A model generated the notes under the pieces. The model was not told the origin of the DNA, made no database searches, and worked only from the letters and a program-made list of their open reading frames with translations. Of a stretch of DNA of 34,998 nt, positions 13,351-26,450 are shown piece after piece. Made by a program: the position numbers and the translations under genes. The stretch is from the NCBI RefSeq assembly GCF_000003605.2, contig NW_003149515.1, positions 1 through 34,998 of the forward strand, written 5' to 3'. Each line of letters opens with the position of its first letter. The first letter of the stretch is position 1. The DNA comes from Saccoglossus kowalevskii (taxonomy: Eukaryota; Hemichordata; Enteropneusta; Harrimaniidae).

Positions 13351-14611
13351 AAGTATGTTGCCAGGTACACACTTCTGTACAATATCACTGTGTGACAATT
13401 ATGCAGCCAGGTGAACACTTCTGTACAATATCACTGTGTGACAAGTATGATGCCAGGTGCACACTTCTGTACAATATCACTGTGTGATAATTATGCAGAC
13501 AGGTGCACACTTATGTACAATATCACTGTATGACAAGTATGTTGCCAGGTACACACTTATGTACAATATCACTGTGTGACAAGTATGATGCCAGGTACAC
13601 ACTTATGTACAATATCACTGTGTGATAATTATGCAGCCAGGTGCACACTTCTGTACAATATCACTGTGTGACAAGTATGATGCCAGGTGCACACTTCTGT
13701 ACAATATCACTGTGTGACAAGTATGATGCCATGTGCACACTTCTGTACAATATCACTGTGTGACAAGTATGATGCCAGGTGCACACTTCTGTACAATATC
13801 ACTGTTTGACAAGTATGATGCCAGGTGCACACTTATGTACAATATCACTGTATAACAATTATGCAGCCAGGTGAACACTTCTGTACAATATCACTGTTTG
13901 ACAATTATGCAGCCAGGTGCACACTTATGTACAATATCACTGTGTAACAATTATGCAGCCAGGTGAACACTTCTGTACAATATCACTGTGTGACAAGTAT
14001 GATGCCTGGTACACACTTATGTACAATATCACTGTGTGACAAGTATGATGCCAGGTACACACTTATGTACAATATCACTGTGTGACAATTATGCAGCCAG
14101 GTGCACACTTCTGTGCAATATCACTGTGTGACAAGTATGTTGCCAGGTACACACTTATGTACAATATCACTGTGTGACAAGTGTGATGCCTGGTGCACAC
14201 TTCTGTATAATATCACTGTGTGACAATTATGTTGCCAGGTACACACTTATGTACAATATCACTGTGTGACAAGTATGGTGCCAGGTACACACTTATGTAC
14301 AATATCACTGTGTGATAATTATGCAGCCAGGTGCACACTTATGCACAATATCATTGTATGACAAGCATGTTGCCAGGTACACACTTATGTACAATATCAC
14401 TGTGTGACAAGTATGATGCCTGGTGCACACTTCTGTACAATATCACTGTGTGACAAGTATGATGTCAGGTGCACACTTCTGTACAATATCACTGTGTGAC
14501 AATTATGCAGCCAGGTGAACACTTCTGTACAATATCACTGTGTGACAATTATGCAGCCAGGTGCACACTTCTGTACAATATCACTGTGTGACAATTATGC
14601 AGCCAGGTGCA
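13351..14611. repeat. Cassette S8, copy 2
   Basis: Same ordered markers as 10495-11755: GCAGACAGG at 13495, GTATAAC at 13850, CTGTATAAT at 14202, all at a constant 2856-bp offset. Private changes include CAAGTGTGATG near 14183, CAAGTATGGTG near 14272 and ATCATTGTATG near 14350. The last units also match the S7 region near 9.2-9.7 kb, so the families overlap. Confidence 0.9.
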
Positions 14612-14701
14612 CACTTATGTACAATATCACTGTGTGACAAGTATGATGCCAGGTACACACTTCTGTACAATATCACTGTGTGATAATTATGCAGCCAGGT
14701 G

Positions 14702-14750
14702 CACACTTATGTACAATTATCACTGTGTGAACAAAGTATGATGCCAGGTA
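14702..14750. repeat. 49-bp monomer with three separate 1-bp insertions
   Basis: Reads TACAATTATCACTGTG then GTGAACAAAGTATG, against TACAATATCAC and GTGACAAGTATG in the consensus. This means an extra T near 14717 and two extra A bases near 14731 and 14734. Three independent indels in one unit are unlike any other monomer here and could reflect a base-calling or consensus error. Confidence 0.85.
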
Positions 14751-15895
14751 CACACTTATGTACAATATCACTGTGTGATAATTATGCAGCCAGGTGCACA
14801 CTTATGTACAATATCACTGTATGACCAGTATGTTGCCAGGTACACACTTATGTACAATATCACTGTGTGACAAGTATGATGCCAGGTGCACACTTCTGTA
14901 CAATATCACTGTGTGACAAGTATGATGCCAGATGCACACTTCTGTACAATATCACTGTGTGACAAGTATGATGCCAGGTGCACACTTCTGTACAATATCA
15001 CTGTGTGACAAGTATGATGCCTGGTGCACACTTCTGTACAATATCACTGTGTGACAAGTATGATGCCCGGTGTACACTTCTGTACAATATCACTGTGTGA
15101 CAAGTATGATGCCAGGTGCACACTTCTGTACAATATCACTGTGTGACAAGTATGATGCCAGGTACACACTTATGTACAATATCACTGTGTGATAATTATG
15201 CAGCCAGGTGCACACTTATGTACAATATCACTGTATGACAAGTATGGTGCCAGGTACACACTTATGTACAATATCACTGTGTGACAAGTATGATGCCAGG
15301 TACACACTTATGTACAATATCACTGTGTGATAATTATGCAGCCAGGTGCACACTTATGTACAATATCACTGTGTGACAAGTATGATGCCAGGTGCACACT
15401 TCTGTACAATATCACTGTGTGACAAGTATGATGCCAGGTACACACTTATGTACAATATCACTGTGTGATAATTATGCAGCCAGGTGCACACTTATGTACA
15501 ATATCACTGTATGACCAGTATGTTGCCAGGTACACACTTATGTACAATATCACTGTGTGACAAGTATGATGCCAGGTGCACACTTCTGTACAATATCACT
15601 GTGTGACAAGTATGATGCCAGGTGCACACTTCTGTACAATATCACTGTGTGACAAGTATGATGCCAGGTGCACACTTCTGTACAATATCACTGTGTGACA
15701 AGTATGATGCCTGGTGCACACTTCTGTACAATATCACTGTGTGACAAGTATGATGCCAGGTGCACACTTCTGTACAATATCACTGTGTGACAAGTATGAT
15801 GCCAGGTGCACACTTCTGTACAATATCACTGTGTGACAAGTATGATGCCAGGTGCACACTTCTGTACAATATTACTGTGTGACAAGTATGATGCC

Positions 15896-15945
15896 AGGTG
15901 CACACTTCTGTACAATTTATATCACTGTGTGACAAGTATGTTGCC
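15896..15945. repeat. 50-bp monomer with a different 4-bp insertion
   Basis: TACAATTTATATCAC replaces TACAATATCAC near 15917-15920. The inserted bases (TTAT or equivalent) differ from the GTAT insertion seen at 10338, 10388, 12094 and 33624, so this is a separate event. Confidence 0.9.
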
Positions 15946-16740
15946 AGGTACACACTTATGTACAATATCACTGTGTGACAAGTATGATGCCAGGTACACA
16001 CTTCTGTACAATATCACTGTGTGATAATTATGCAGCCAGGTGCACACTTATGTACAATATCACTGTGTGACAAGTATGATGCCAGGTGCACACTTCTGTA
16101 CAATATCACTGTGTGACAAGTATGATGCCAGGTACACACTTATGTACAATATCACTGTGTGACAAGTATGATGCCAGGTGCACACTTCTGTACAATATCA
16201 CTGTGTGACAAGTATGATGCCTGGTGCACACTTCTGTACAATATCACTGTGTGACAAGTATGATGCCAGGTGCATACTTCTGTACAATATCACTGTGTGA
16301 CAAGTATGCAGCCAGGTGAACACTTCTGCACAACATCACTGTGTGACAATTATGCAGCCAGGTGCACACTTATGTACAATATCACTGTGTGACAAGTATG
16401 ATGCCAGGTGCACACTTCTGTACAATATCACTGTGTGACAAGTATGTTGCCAGGTACACACTTATGTACAATAGCACTGTGTGACAAGTATGATGCCAGG
16501 TACACACTTATGTACAATATCACTGTGTGACAATTATGCAGCCAGGTGCACACTTCTGTACAATATCACTGTGTGACAAGTATGATGCCAGGTACACACT
16601 TATGTACAATATCACTGTGTGACAAGTATGATGCCTGGTGCACACTTATGTACAATATCACTGTGTGACAATTATGCAGCCAGGTGCACACTTCTGTACA
16701 ATATCACTGTGTGACAAGTATGTTGCCAGGTACACACTTA

Positions 16741-17292
16741 TGTACAATAGCACTGTGTGACAAGTATGATGCCAGGTACACACTTATGTACAATATCACT
16801 GTGTGACAATTATGCAGCCAGGTGCACACTTCTGTACAATATCACTGTGTGACAAGTATGATGCCAGGTACACACTTATGTACAATATCACTGTGTGACA
16901 AGTATGATGCCAGGTGTACACTTCTGTACAATATCACTGTGTGACAAGTATGATGCCAGGTACACACTTATGTACAATATCACTGTGTGACAAGTATGAT
17001 GCCATGTGCACACTTCTGTACAATATCACTGTGTGACAAGTATGATGCCAGGTGCACACTTCTGTACAATATCACTGTGTGACAAGTATGATGCCAGGTA
17101 CACACTTCTGTACAATATCACTGTGTGACAATTATGCAGCCAGGTGCACACTTCTGTACAATATCACTGTGTGACAATTATGCAGCCAGGTGCACACTTC
17201 TGTACAATATCACTGTGTGACAAGTATGATGCCAGGTACACACTTATGTGCAATATCACTGTGTGACAAGTATGATGCCAGGTGCACACTTC
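16741..17292. repeat. Cassette S2, copy 2
   Basis: Same 12-monomer order as 3471-4022, starting with T10G at 16750. A second T10G unit lies 276 bp (6 units) upstream at 16474. One unit has the private change TGTGCAATAT near 17248. Relative to copy 1 it joins its upstream flank four monomers earlier, so 184 bp present at 3291-3475 is absent here. Confidence 0.85.
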
Positions 17293-17936
17293 TGTACAAT
17301 ATCACTGTGTGACAAGTATGATGCCAGGTGCACACTTATGCACAATATCACTGTGCGACAAGTATGATGCCAGGTACACACTTCTGTACAATATCACTGT
17401 GTGACAATTATGCAGCCAGGTGCACACTTCTGTACAATATCACTGTGTGACAAGTATGTTGACAGGTACACACTTATGTACAATAGCACTGTGTGACAAG
17501 TATGATGCCAGGTACACACTTATGTACAATATCACTGTGTGACAATTATGCAGCCAGGTGCACACTTCTGTACAATATCACTGTGTGACAAGTATGATGC
17601 CAGGTACACACTTATGTACAATATCACTGTGTGACAAGTATGATGCCTGGTGCACACTTATGTACAATATCACTGTGTGACAATTATGCAGCCAGGTGCA
17701 CACTTCTGTACAATATCACTGTGTGACAAGTATGTTGCCAGGTACACACTTATGTACAATAGCACTGTGTGACAAGTATGATGCCAGGTACACACTTATG
17801 TACAATATCACTGTGTGACAATTATGCAGCCAGGTGCACACTTCTGTACAATATCACTGTGTGACAAGTATGATGCCAGGTGCACACTTCTGTACAATAT
17901 CACTGTGTGACAAGTATGTTGCCAGGTACACACTTA

Positions 17937-18396
17937 TGTACAATAGCACTGTATGACAAGTATGATGCCAGGTACACACTTATGTACAATATCACTGTGT
18001 GACAATTATGCAGCCAGGTGCACACTTCTGTACAATATCACTGTGTGACAAGTATGATGCCAGGTACACACTTATGTACAATATCACTGTGTGACAAGTA
18101 TGATGCCAGGTGTACACTTCTGTACAATATCACTGTGTGACAAGTATGATGCCAGGTACACACTTATGTACAATATCACTGTGTGACAAGTATGATGCCA
18201 GGTACACACTTATGTACAATATCACTGTGTGACAAGTATGATGCCAGGTGCACACTTCTGTACAATATCACTGTGTGACAAGTATGATGCCAGGTACACA
18301 CTTCTGTACAATATCACTGTGTGACAATTATGCAGCCAGGTGCACACTTCTGTACAATATCACTGTGTGACAATTATGCAGCCAGGTGCACACTTA
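17937..18396. repeat. Cassette S2, copy 3 (10 monomers)
   Basis: Starts with a T10G unit (17946) and follows the S2 order for about ten monomers before diverging. The T10G units at 17486, 17762 and 17946 are spaced 276 and 184 bp, exactly the spacing at 3020, 3296 and 3480. The two regions are offset by 14466 bp, which is 314 units plus the 22 bp of indels between them. The unit that carries CCATG in the other copies has CCAGG here. Confidence 0.85.
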
Positions 18397-19408
18397 TGTA
18401 CAATATCACTGTGTGATAATTATGCAGCCAGGTGCACACTTATGTACAATATCACTGTGTGACAATTATGCAGCCAGGTACACACTTCTGTACAATATCA
18501 CTGTGTGACAAGTATGTTGCCAGGTGCACATTTCTGTACAATATCACTGTGTGACAAGTATGATGCCAGGTGCACACTTTTGTATAATATCACTGTGTGA
18601 CAATTATGTTGCCAGGTACACACTTATGTACAATATCACTGTGTGACAAGTATGATGCCAGGTACACACTTCTGTACAATATCACTGTGTGACAAGTATG
18701 TTGCCAGGTACACACTTATGTACAATATCACTGTGTGACAAGTATGATGCCAGGTGCACACTTCTGTACAATATCACTGTGTGACAAGTATGTTGCCAGG
18801 TGCACACTTCTGTACAATATCACTGTGTGACAAGTATGATGCCAGGTACACACTCATGTACAATATCACTGTGTGACAAGTATGATGCCAGGTGCACACT
18901 TCTGTACAATATCACTGTGTGACAAGTATGATGCCAGGTGCACACTTCTGTACAATATCACTGTGTGACAAGTATGATGCCAGGTGCACACTTATGCACA
19001 ATATCACTGTGTGACAAGTATGATGCCAGGTGCACACTTCTGTACAATATCACTGCGCGACAAGTATGATGCCAGGTACACACTTATGTACAATATCACT
19101 GTGTGACAATTATGTTGCCAGGTACACACTTCTGTACAATACCACTGTGTGACAAGTATGATGCCAGGTGCACACTTCTGTACAATATCACTGTGTGACA
19201 AGTATGATGCCTGGTGTACACTTCTGTACAATATCACTGTGTGACAATTATGCAGCCAGGTGCACACTTCTGTACAATATCACTGTGTGACAAGTATGTT
19301 GACAGGTACACACTTATGTACAATAGCACTGTGTGACAAGTATGATGCCAGGTACACACTTATGTACAATATCACTGTGTGATAATTATGCAGCCAGGTG
19401 CACACTTA

Positions 19409-19822
19409 TGTACAATATCACTGTATGACAAGTATGTTGCCAGGTACACACTTATGTACAATATCACTGTGTGACAAGTATGATGCCAGGTGCACACTTC
19501 TGTACAATATCACTGTGTGACAAGTATGATGCCAGGTGCACACTTCTGTACAATATCACTGTGTGACAAGTATGATGCCAGGTGCACTCTTCTGTACAAT
19601 ATCACTGTTTGACAAGTATGATGCCAGGTGCACACTTATGTACAATATCACTGTGTGACAAGTATGATGCCAGGTACACACTTATGCACAATATCACTGT
19701 GTGACAAGTATGATGCCAGGTACACACTTATGTACAATATCACTGTGTGACAATTATGCAGCCAGGTGCACACTTCTGTACAATATCACTGTGTGACAAG
19801 TATGTTGACAGGTACACACTTA
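19409..19822. repeat. Cassette S3, copy 2
   Basis: Same order as 2597-3010: G17A type C, three type-A units, the third with GCACTCTTC, then GTTTGAC at 19607 and an ATGCAC-ending unit. It is followed by a C unit with GTTGACAGG, a variant seen elsewhere at about 17459, 19300 and 25411. The boundaries are approximate. Confidence 0.75.
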
Positions 19823-19960
19823 TGTACAATATCACTGTGTGACAAGTATGATGCCTGGTGCACACTTATGTACAATATCACTGTGTGACAATTATGCAGC
19901 CAGGTGCACACTTCTGTACAATATCACTGTGTGACAAGTATGTTGCCAGGTACACACTTA

Positions 19961-20512
19961 TGTACAATAGCACTGTGTGACAAGTATGATGCCAGGTACA
20001 CACTTATGTACAATATCACTGTGTGACAATTATGCAGCCAGGTGCACACTTCTGTACAATATCACTGTGTGACAAGTATGATGCCAGGTACACACTTATG
20101 TACAATATCACTGTGTGACAAGTATGATGCCAGGTGTACACTTCTGTACAATATCACTGTGTGACAAGTATGATGCCAGGTACACACTTATGTACAATAT
20201 CACTGTGTGACAAGTATGATGCCATGTGCACACTTCTGTACAATATCACTGTGTGACAAGTATGATGCCAGGTGCACACTTCTGTACAATATCACTGTGT
20301 GACAAGTATGATGCCAGGTACACACTTCTGTACAATATCACTGTGTGACAATTATGCAGCCAGGTGCACACTTCTGTACAATATCACTGTGTGACAATTA
20401 TGCAGCCAGGTGCACACTTCTGTACAATATCACTGTGTGACAAGTATGATGCCAGGTACACACTTATGTACAATATCACTGTGTGACAAGTATGATGCCA
20501 GGTGCACACTTC
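19961..20512. repeat. Cassette S2, copy 4
   Basis: T10G at 19970, then the full S2 order including the GTGTAC and CCATG markers. It lies exactly 3220 bp (70 monomers, no net indel) downstream of the copy at 16741. It runs directly into the C13G-rich region that begins near 20.7 kb. Confidence 0.85.
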
Positions 20513-20689
20513 TGTACAATATCACTGTGTGACAATTATGCAGCCAGGTGCACACTTCTGTACAATATCACTGTGTGACAAGTATGATGCCATGTGCACA
20601 CTTCTGTACAATATCACTGTGTGACAATTATGCAGCCAGGTGCACACTTCTGTACAATATCACTGTGTGACAAGTATGATGCCAGGTGC

Positions 20690-21820
20690 ACACTTCTGTA
20701 CAATATCAGTGTGTGACAATTATGCAGCCAGGTGCACACTTCTGTACAATATCACTGTGTGAGAAGTATGATGCCAGGTGCACACTTCTGTACAATATCA
20801 GTGTGTGACAAGTATGATGCCAGGTACACACTTATGTACAATATCACTGTGTGACAATTATGCAGCCAGGTGCACACTTCTGTACAATATCAGTGTGTGA
20901 CAATTATGCAGCCAGGTGCACACTTCTGTACAATATCACTGTGTGACAAGTATGATGCCAGGTACACACTTATGTACAATATCACTGTGTGACAATTATG
21001 CAGCCAGGTGCACACTTCTGTACAATATCAGTGTGTGACAATTATGCAGCCAGGTGCACACTTCTGTACAATATCACTGTGTGACAAGTATGATGCCATG
21101 TGCACACTTCTGTACAATATCACTGTGTGACAAGTATGATGCCAGGTACACACTTATGTACAATATCACTGTGTGACAATTATGCAGCCAGGTGCACACT
21201 TCTGTACAATATCACTGTGTGACAAGTATGATGCCAGGTGCACACTTCTGTACAATATCAGTGTGTGACAAGTATGATGCCAGGTACACACTTATGTACA
21301 ATATCACTGTGTGACAATTATGCAGCCAGGTGCACACTTCTGTACAATATCAGTGTGTGACAATTATGCAGCCAGGTGCACACTTCTGTACAATATCACT
21401 GTGTGACAAGTATGATGCCAGGTACACACTTATGTACAATATCACTGTGTGACAATTATGCAGCCAGGTGCACACTTCTGTACAATATCAGTGTGTATGA
21501 TGCCAGGTACACACTTATGTACAATATCACTGTGTGACAAGTATGATGCCAGGTACACACTTATGTACAATATCACTGTGTGACAATTATGCAGCCAGGT
21601 GCACACTTCTGTACAATATCAGTGTGTGACAATTATGCAGCCAGGTGCACACTTCTGTACAATATCAGTGTGTGACAAGTATGATGCCAGGTGCACACTT
21701 CTGTACAATATCAGTGTGTGACAAGTATGATGCCAGGTACACACTTATGTACAATATCACTGTGTGACAATTATGCAGCCAGGTGCACACTTCTGTACAA
21801 TATCAGTGTGTGACAAGTAT
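20690..21820. repeat. C13G patch 1 (CATATCAG-type monomers)
   Basis: Eleven monomers carry the C13G transversion as a private marker (TATCAGTGTG instead of TATCACTGTG). The preceding C lies at 20707, 20799, 20891, 21029, 21259, 21351, 21489, 21620, 21666, 21712 and 21804. The spacings are 46, 92, 138 or 230 bp, with one of 131 bp caused by the 7-bp deletion at 21494. They sit among type-A and type-B units only; type D is absent here. Outside the two patches I find the marker once, at 4079. Confidence 0.9.
21480..21510. repeat. 7-bp deletion within a C13G monomer
   Basis: CAGTGTGTATGATGCC replaces the form with GACAAGT between GTGTGT and ATGATG, giving a 39-bp unit. This is the largest deletion in the window and the only one over 2 bp. 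It probably arose by slippage between the GTGTGT and GTAT tracts. Distances measured across it are 7 bp short of a multiple of 46. Confidence 0.9.
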
Positions 21821-22150
21821 GTTGCCAGGTACACACTTATGTACAATATCACTGTGTGACAATTATGATGGCGGGTACACACTCATGTACAATATCACTG
21901 TGTGACAAGTATGATGCCAGGTACACACTTCTGTACAATATCACTGTGTGACAATTATGATGGCAGGTACACACTCATGTACAATATCACTGTGTGACAA
22001 GTATGATGCCAGGTGCACACTTCTGTACAATATCACTGTGTGACAAGTATGATGTCAGGTGCACACTTCTGTACAATATCACTGTGTGACAAGTATGATG
22101 CCAGGTGCACACTTCTGTACAATATCACTGTGTGACAAGTATGATGCCAG
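21500..22150. repeat. Cassette S10, copy 1 (GATGGCGGG marker)
   Basis: Contains the end of C13G patch 1, then the rare GATGGCGGG unit (21867), an A unit, a GATGGCAGG unit with a TCA ending, A, GATGTCAGG and A. The order is the same at 32446-33096, offset 10946 bp. Confidence 0.88.
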
Positions 22151-22483
22151 GTGCACACTTCTGTACAATATCACTGTGTGACAAGTATGATGCCAGGTAC
22201 ACACTTATGTACAATATCACTGTGTGACAATTATGCAGCCAGGTGCACACTTCTGTACAATATCACTGTGTGACAAATATGTTGCCAGGTACACACTTAT
22301 GTACAATAGCACTGTGTGACAAGTATGATGCCAGGTACACACTTATGTACAATATCACTGTGTGACAATTATGCAGCCAGGTGCACACTTCTGTACAATA
22401 TCACTGTGTGACAAGTATGATGCCAGGTGCACACTTCTGTACAATATCACTGTGTGACAAGTATGTTGCCAGGTACACACTTA

Positions 22484-22851
22484 TGTACAATAGCACTGTG
22501 TGACAAGTATGATGCCAGGTACACACTTATGTACAATATCACTGTGTGACAATTATGCAGCCAGGTGCACACTTCTGTACAATATCACTGTGTGACAAGT
22601 ATGATGCCAGGTACACACTTATGTACAATATCACTGTGTGACAAGTATGATGCCAGGTGTACACTTCCGTACAATATCACTGTGTGACAAGTATGATGCC
22701 AGGTACACACTTATGTACAATATCACTGTGTGACAAGTATGATGCCATGTGCACACTTCTGTACAATATCACTGTGTGACAAGTATGATGCCAGGTGCAC
22801 ACTTCTGTACAATATCACTGTGTGACAAGTTAGATGCCAGGTACACACTTC
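22484..22851. repeat. Cassette S2, copy 5 (8 monomers, truncated)
   Basis: T10G units at 22309 and 22493 are spaced 184 bp, as at 3296/3480 and 17762/17946. The first eight monomers follow the S2 order, with private changes CTTCCG near 22667 and CAAGTTAGATG near 22828. After about 22851 the order diverges. The offset from copy 4 is 2523 bp, 55 units minus the 7-bp deletion at 21494. Confidence 0.8.
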
Positions 22852-23219
22852 TGTACAATATCACTGTGTGACAATTATGCAGCCAGGTACACACTTATGT
22901 ACAATATCACTGGATGACAAGTATGTTGCCAGGTACACACTTATGTACAATATCACTGTGTGACAATTATGCAGCCAGGTGCACACTTCTGTACAATATC
23001 ACTGTGTGACAAGTATGATGCCAGGTACACACTTATGTACAATATCACTGTGTGACAATTATGCAGCCAGGTGAACACTTCTGTACAATATCACTGTGTG
23101 ACAATTATGCAGCCAGGTACACACTTATGTACAATATCACTGTGTGACAATTATGCAGCCAGGTGAACACTTCTGTACAATATCACTGTGTGACAATTAT
23201 GCAGCCAGGTACACACTTC

Positions 23220-23587
23220 TGTACAATATCACTGTGTGACAAGTATGTTGCCAGGTACACACTTCTGTACAATATCACTGTGTGACAAGTAAGATGCCAG
23301 GTGCACACTTCTGTACAATATCACTGTGTGACAAGTATGATGCCAGGTGCACACTTCTGTACAATATCACTGTGTGACAAGTATGTTGCCAGGTACACAC
23401 TTATGTACAATTTCACTGTGTGACAAGTATGATGCCAGATACACACTTATGTACAATATCACTGTGTGATAATTATGCAGCCAGGTGCACACTTATGTAC
23501 AATATCACTGTATGACAAGTATGTTGCCAGGTACACACTTATGAACAATATCGCTGTGTGACAAGTATGATGCCAGGTGCACACTTC
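23220..23587. repeat. Cassette S6, copy 2 (8 monomers)
   Basis: Same four rare markers as 7751-8118 (TAAGATG at 23290, CCAGATAC, ATGAAC, ATCGCTG at 23550). It carries a private CAATTTCAC near 23408. The copies part company after the CGCTG unit, where this one continues with a GATGTCAGG unit and the other with GTGTGGCAATTATG. Confidence 0.85.
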
Positions 23588-24089
23588 TGTACAATATCAC
23601 TGTGTGACAAGTATGATGTCAGGTGCACACTTCTGTACAATATCACTGTGTGACAATTATGCAGCCAGATGCACACTTCTGTACAATATCACTGTGTGAC
23701 AAGTATGATGCCTGGTGCACACTTCTGTACAATATCACTGTGTGACAATTATGCAGCCAGGTGCACACTTCTGTACAATATCACTGTGTGACAAGTATGA
23801 TGCCTGGTGCACAATTCTGTACAATATCACTGTGTGACAAGTATGATGCCAGGTGCACACTTCTGTACAATATCACTGTGTGACAAGTATGATGCCTGGT
23901 GCACACTTCTGTACAATATCACTGTGTGACAATTATGCAGCCAGGTGCACACTTCTGTACAATATCACTGTGTGACAAGTATGATGCCAGGTGCACACTT
24001 CTGTACAATATCACTGTGTGACAATTATGCAGCCAGGTGAACACTTCTGTACAATATCACTGTATGACAATTATGCAGCCAGGTGCACA

Positions 24090-24210
24090 CTTCTGTACAT
24101 ATCACTATGTGACAAGTATGTTGCCAGGTACACACGTATGTACAATATTACTGTGTGACAAGTATGATGCCAGGTGCACACTTCTGTACAATATCACTAT
24201 GGTGATAATT
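24090..24210. repeat. Compensating 1-bp deletion and insertion
   Basis: TGTACATATCAC lacks one A near 24098, and CACTATGGTGATAAT has one extra G near 24201. CACACGTATG and ATTACTGTG also occur between them, so this short stretch has more private changes than its neighbours. The opposite indels restore the 46-bp phase and create a longer spurious open frame on both strands (about 24037-24320). Confidence 0.85.
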
Positions 24211-25059
24211 ATGCAGCCAGGTGCACACTTATGTACAATATCACTGTGTGACAAGTATGATGCCAGGTGCACACTTATGTACAATATCACTGTGTGACAA
24301 GTATGATGCCTGGTGCACACTTCTGTACAATATCACTGTGTGACAAGTATGATGCCTGGTGCACACTTCTGTACAATATCACTGTGTGACAAGTATGATG
24401 CCTGGTGCACACTTCTGTACAATATCACTGTGTGACAATTATGCAGCCAGGTGCACACTTCTGTACAATATCACTGTGTGACAAGTATGATGCCTGGTGC
24501 ACAATTCTGTACAATATCACTGTGTGACAATTATGATGCCAGGTGCACACTTCTGTACAATATCACTGTGTGACAAGTATGATGCCTGGTGCACACTTCT
24601 GTACAATATCACTGTGTGACAATTATGCAGCCAGGTGCACACTTCTGTACAATATCACTGTGTGACAAGTATGTTGCCAGGTACACACTTACGTACAATA
24701 TCACTGTGTGACAAGTATGATGCCAGGTGCACACTTCTGTACAATATCACTGTGTGACAAGTATGATGCCAGGTGCACACTTCTGTACAATATCACTGTG
24801 TGACAAGTATGATGCCAGGTGCACACTTCTGTACAATATCACTGTGTGACAAGTATGATGCCTGGTGCACACTTCTGTACAATATCACTGTGTGATAATT
24901 ATGCAGCCAGGTGCACACTTATGTACAATATCACTGTGTGACAAGTATGATGCCAGGTGCACACTTCTGTACAATATCACTGTGTGACAAGTATGATGCC
25001 AGGTGCACACTTCTGTACAATATCACTGTGTGACAAGTATGATGCCAGGTGCACACTTC

Positions 25060-25460
25060 TGTACAATATCACTGTGTGACAAGTATGATGCCAGGTGCAC
25101 ACTTATGTACAATATCACTGTGTGACAAGTATGATGCCAGGTGCACACTTCTGTACAATATCACTGTGTGACAAGTATGATGCCAGGTGCACTCTTCTGT
25201 ACAATATCACTGTTTGACAAGTATGATGCCAGGTGCACACTTATGTACAATATCACTGTGTGACAAGTATGATGCCAGGTACACACTTATGCACAATATC
25301 ACTGTGTGACAAGTATGATACCAGGTACACACTTATGTACAATATCACTGTGTGACAAATATGCAGCCAGGTGCACACTTCTGTACAATATCACTGTGTG
25401 ACAAGTATGTTGACAGGTACACACTTATGTACAATAGCACTGTGTGACAAGTATGATGCC
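25060..25460. repeat. Cassette S3, copy 3, ending at the diverged monomer
   Basis: Carries GCACTCTTC, GTTTGAC at 25212, an ATGCAC-ending unit and a GATACC unit, as in the copy at 2.6-3.0 kb. A GTTGACAGG unit and a T10G unit (25437) follow. The copy then stops abruptly where the array enters the strongly diverged monomer at 25461. The left boundary is approximate. Confidence 0.75.
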
Positions 25461-25509
25461 AAGCTCACATTTACGCAGAATAACAGTGTATGACAACTAG
25501 ACTGGCAAG
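25461..25509. repeat. Strongly diverged monomer
   Basis: From the CCAGGT box of one monomer to the same box of the next, about 17 of 49 positions differ from consensus, yet no indel is needed to align it. Conserved islands include CACA, GTGTATGACAA-like and GTGCACAC at the right edge. Changes include AAGCTCACAT for AGGTGCACAC and ACAACTAGACTGG for ACAAGTATGATGCC. The next unit is slightly altered too (CAATTTTGCAG). Every other monomer I read differs from its type by only a few bases. It may be an old monomer that escaped homogenisation, or the trace of a junction. Confidence 0.85.
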
Positions 25510-26450
25510 TGCACACTTCTGTACAATATCACTGTGTGACAATTTTGCAGCCAGGTGAACACTTCTGTACAATATCACTGTGTGACAATTATGCAGCCAG
25601 GTACACACTTCTGTACAATATCACTGTGTGACAAGTATGATGCCAGGTACACACTTATGTACAATATCACTGTGTGATAATTATGCAGCCAGGTGCACAC
25701 TTATGTACAATATCACTGTATGACAAGTATGTTGCCAGGTACACACTTATGAACAATATCACTGTGTGACAAGTATGATGCCAGGTGCACACTTTTGTAC
25801 AATATCACTGTGTGACAAGTATGATGCCAGGTGCACACTTCTGTACAATATCACTGTGTGACAAGTATGATGCCAGGTGCACACTTCTGTACAATATCAC
25901 TGTGTGACAAGTATGATGCCATGTGCACACTTCTGTACAATATCACTGTGCGACAAGTATGATGCCAGGTACACACTTCTGTACAATATCACTGTGTGAC
26001 AATTATGCAGCCAGGTGCACACTTCTGTACAATATCACTGTGCGACAAGTATGATGCCAGGTGCACACTTATGTACAATATCACTGTGTGACAAGTATGA
26101 TGCCAGGTACACACTTATGTACAATATCACTGTGTGACAAGTATGATGCCAGGTGCACACTTCTGTACAATATCACTGTGTGACAAGTATGATGCCTGGT
26201 GCACACTTCTGTACAATATCACTGTGTGACAATTATGCAGCCAGGTGAACACTTCTGTACAATATCACTGTGTGACAAGTATGATGCCAGGTGCACATTT
26301 CTGTACAATATCACTGTGTGACAAGTATGATGCCTGGTGCACACTTATGCACAATATCACTGTATGACAAGCATGTTGCCAGGTACACACTTATGTACAA
26401 TATCACTGTGTGACAAGTATGATGCCCGGTGCACACTTCTGTACAATATC

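Noticed and set aside
19004-19267. Minus-strand open frame of 87 codons
   Set aside because: Reverse-strand reading of the same repeat. The CACTGCGCGACAAG variant near 19053 and other substitutions remove the usual stops. All other frames of 60-90 codons on either strand have the same nature.
25461-25509. Insertion of a mobile element or unique DNA
   Set aside because: The diverged stretch aligns to the monomer over its full length with no gap and keeps the 46-bp phase, so it is a mutated monomer and not an insertion. No target-site duplication or terminal repeats are visible.
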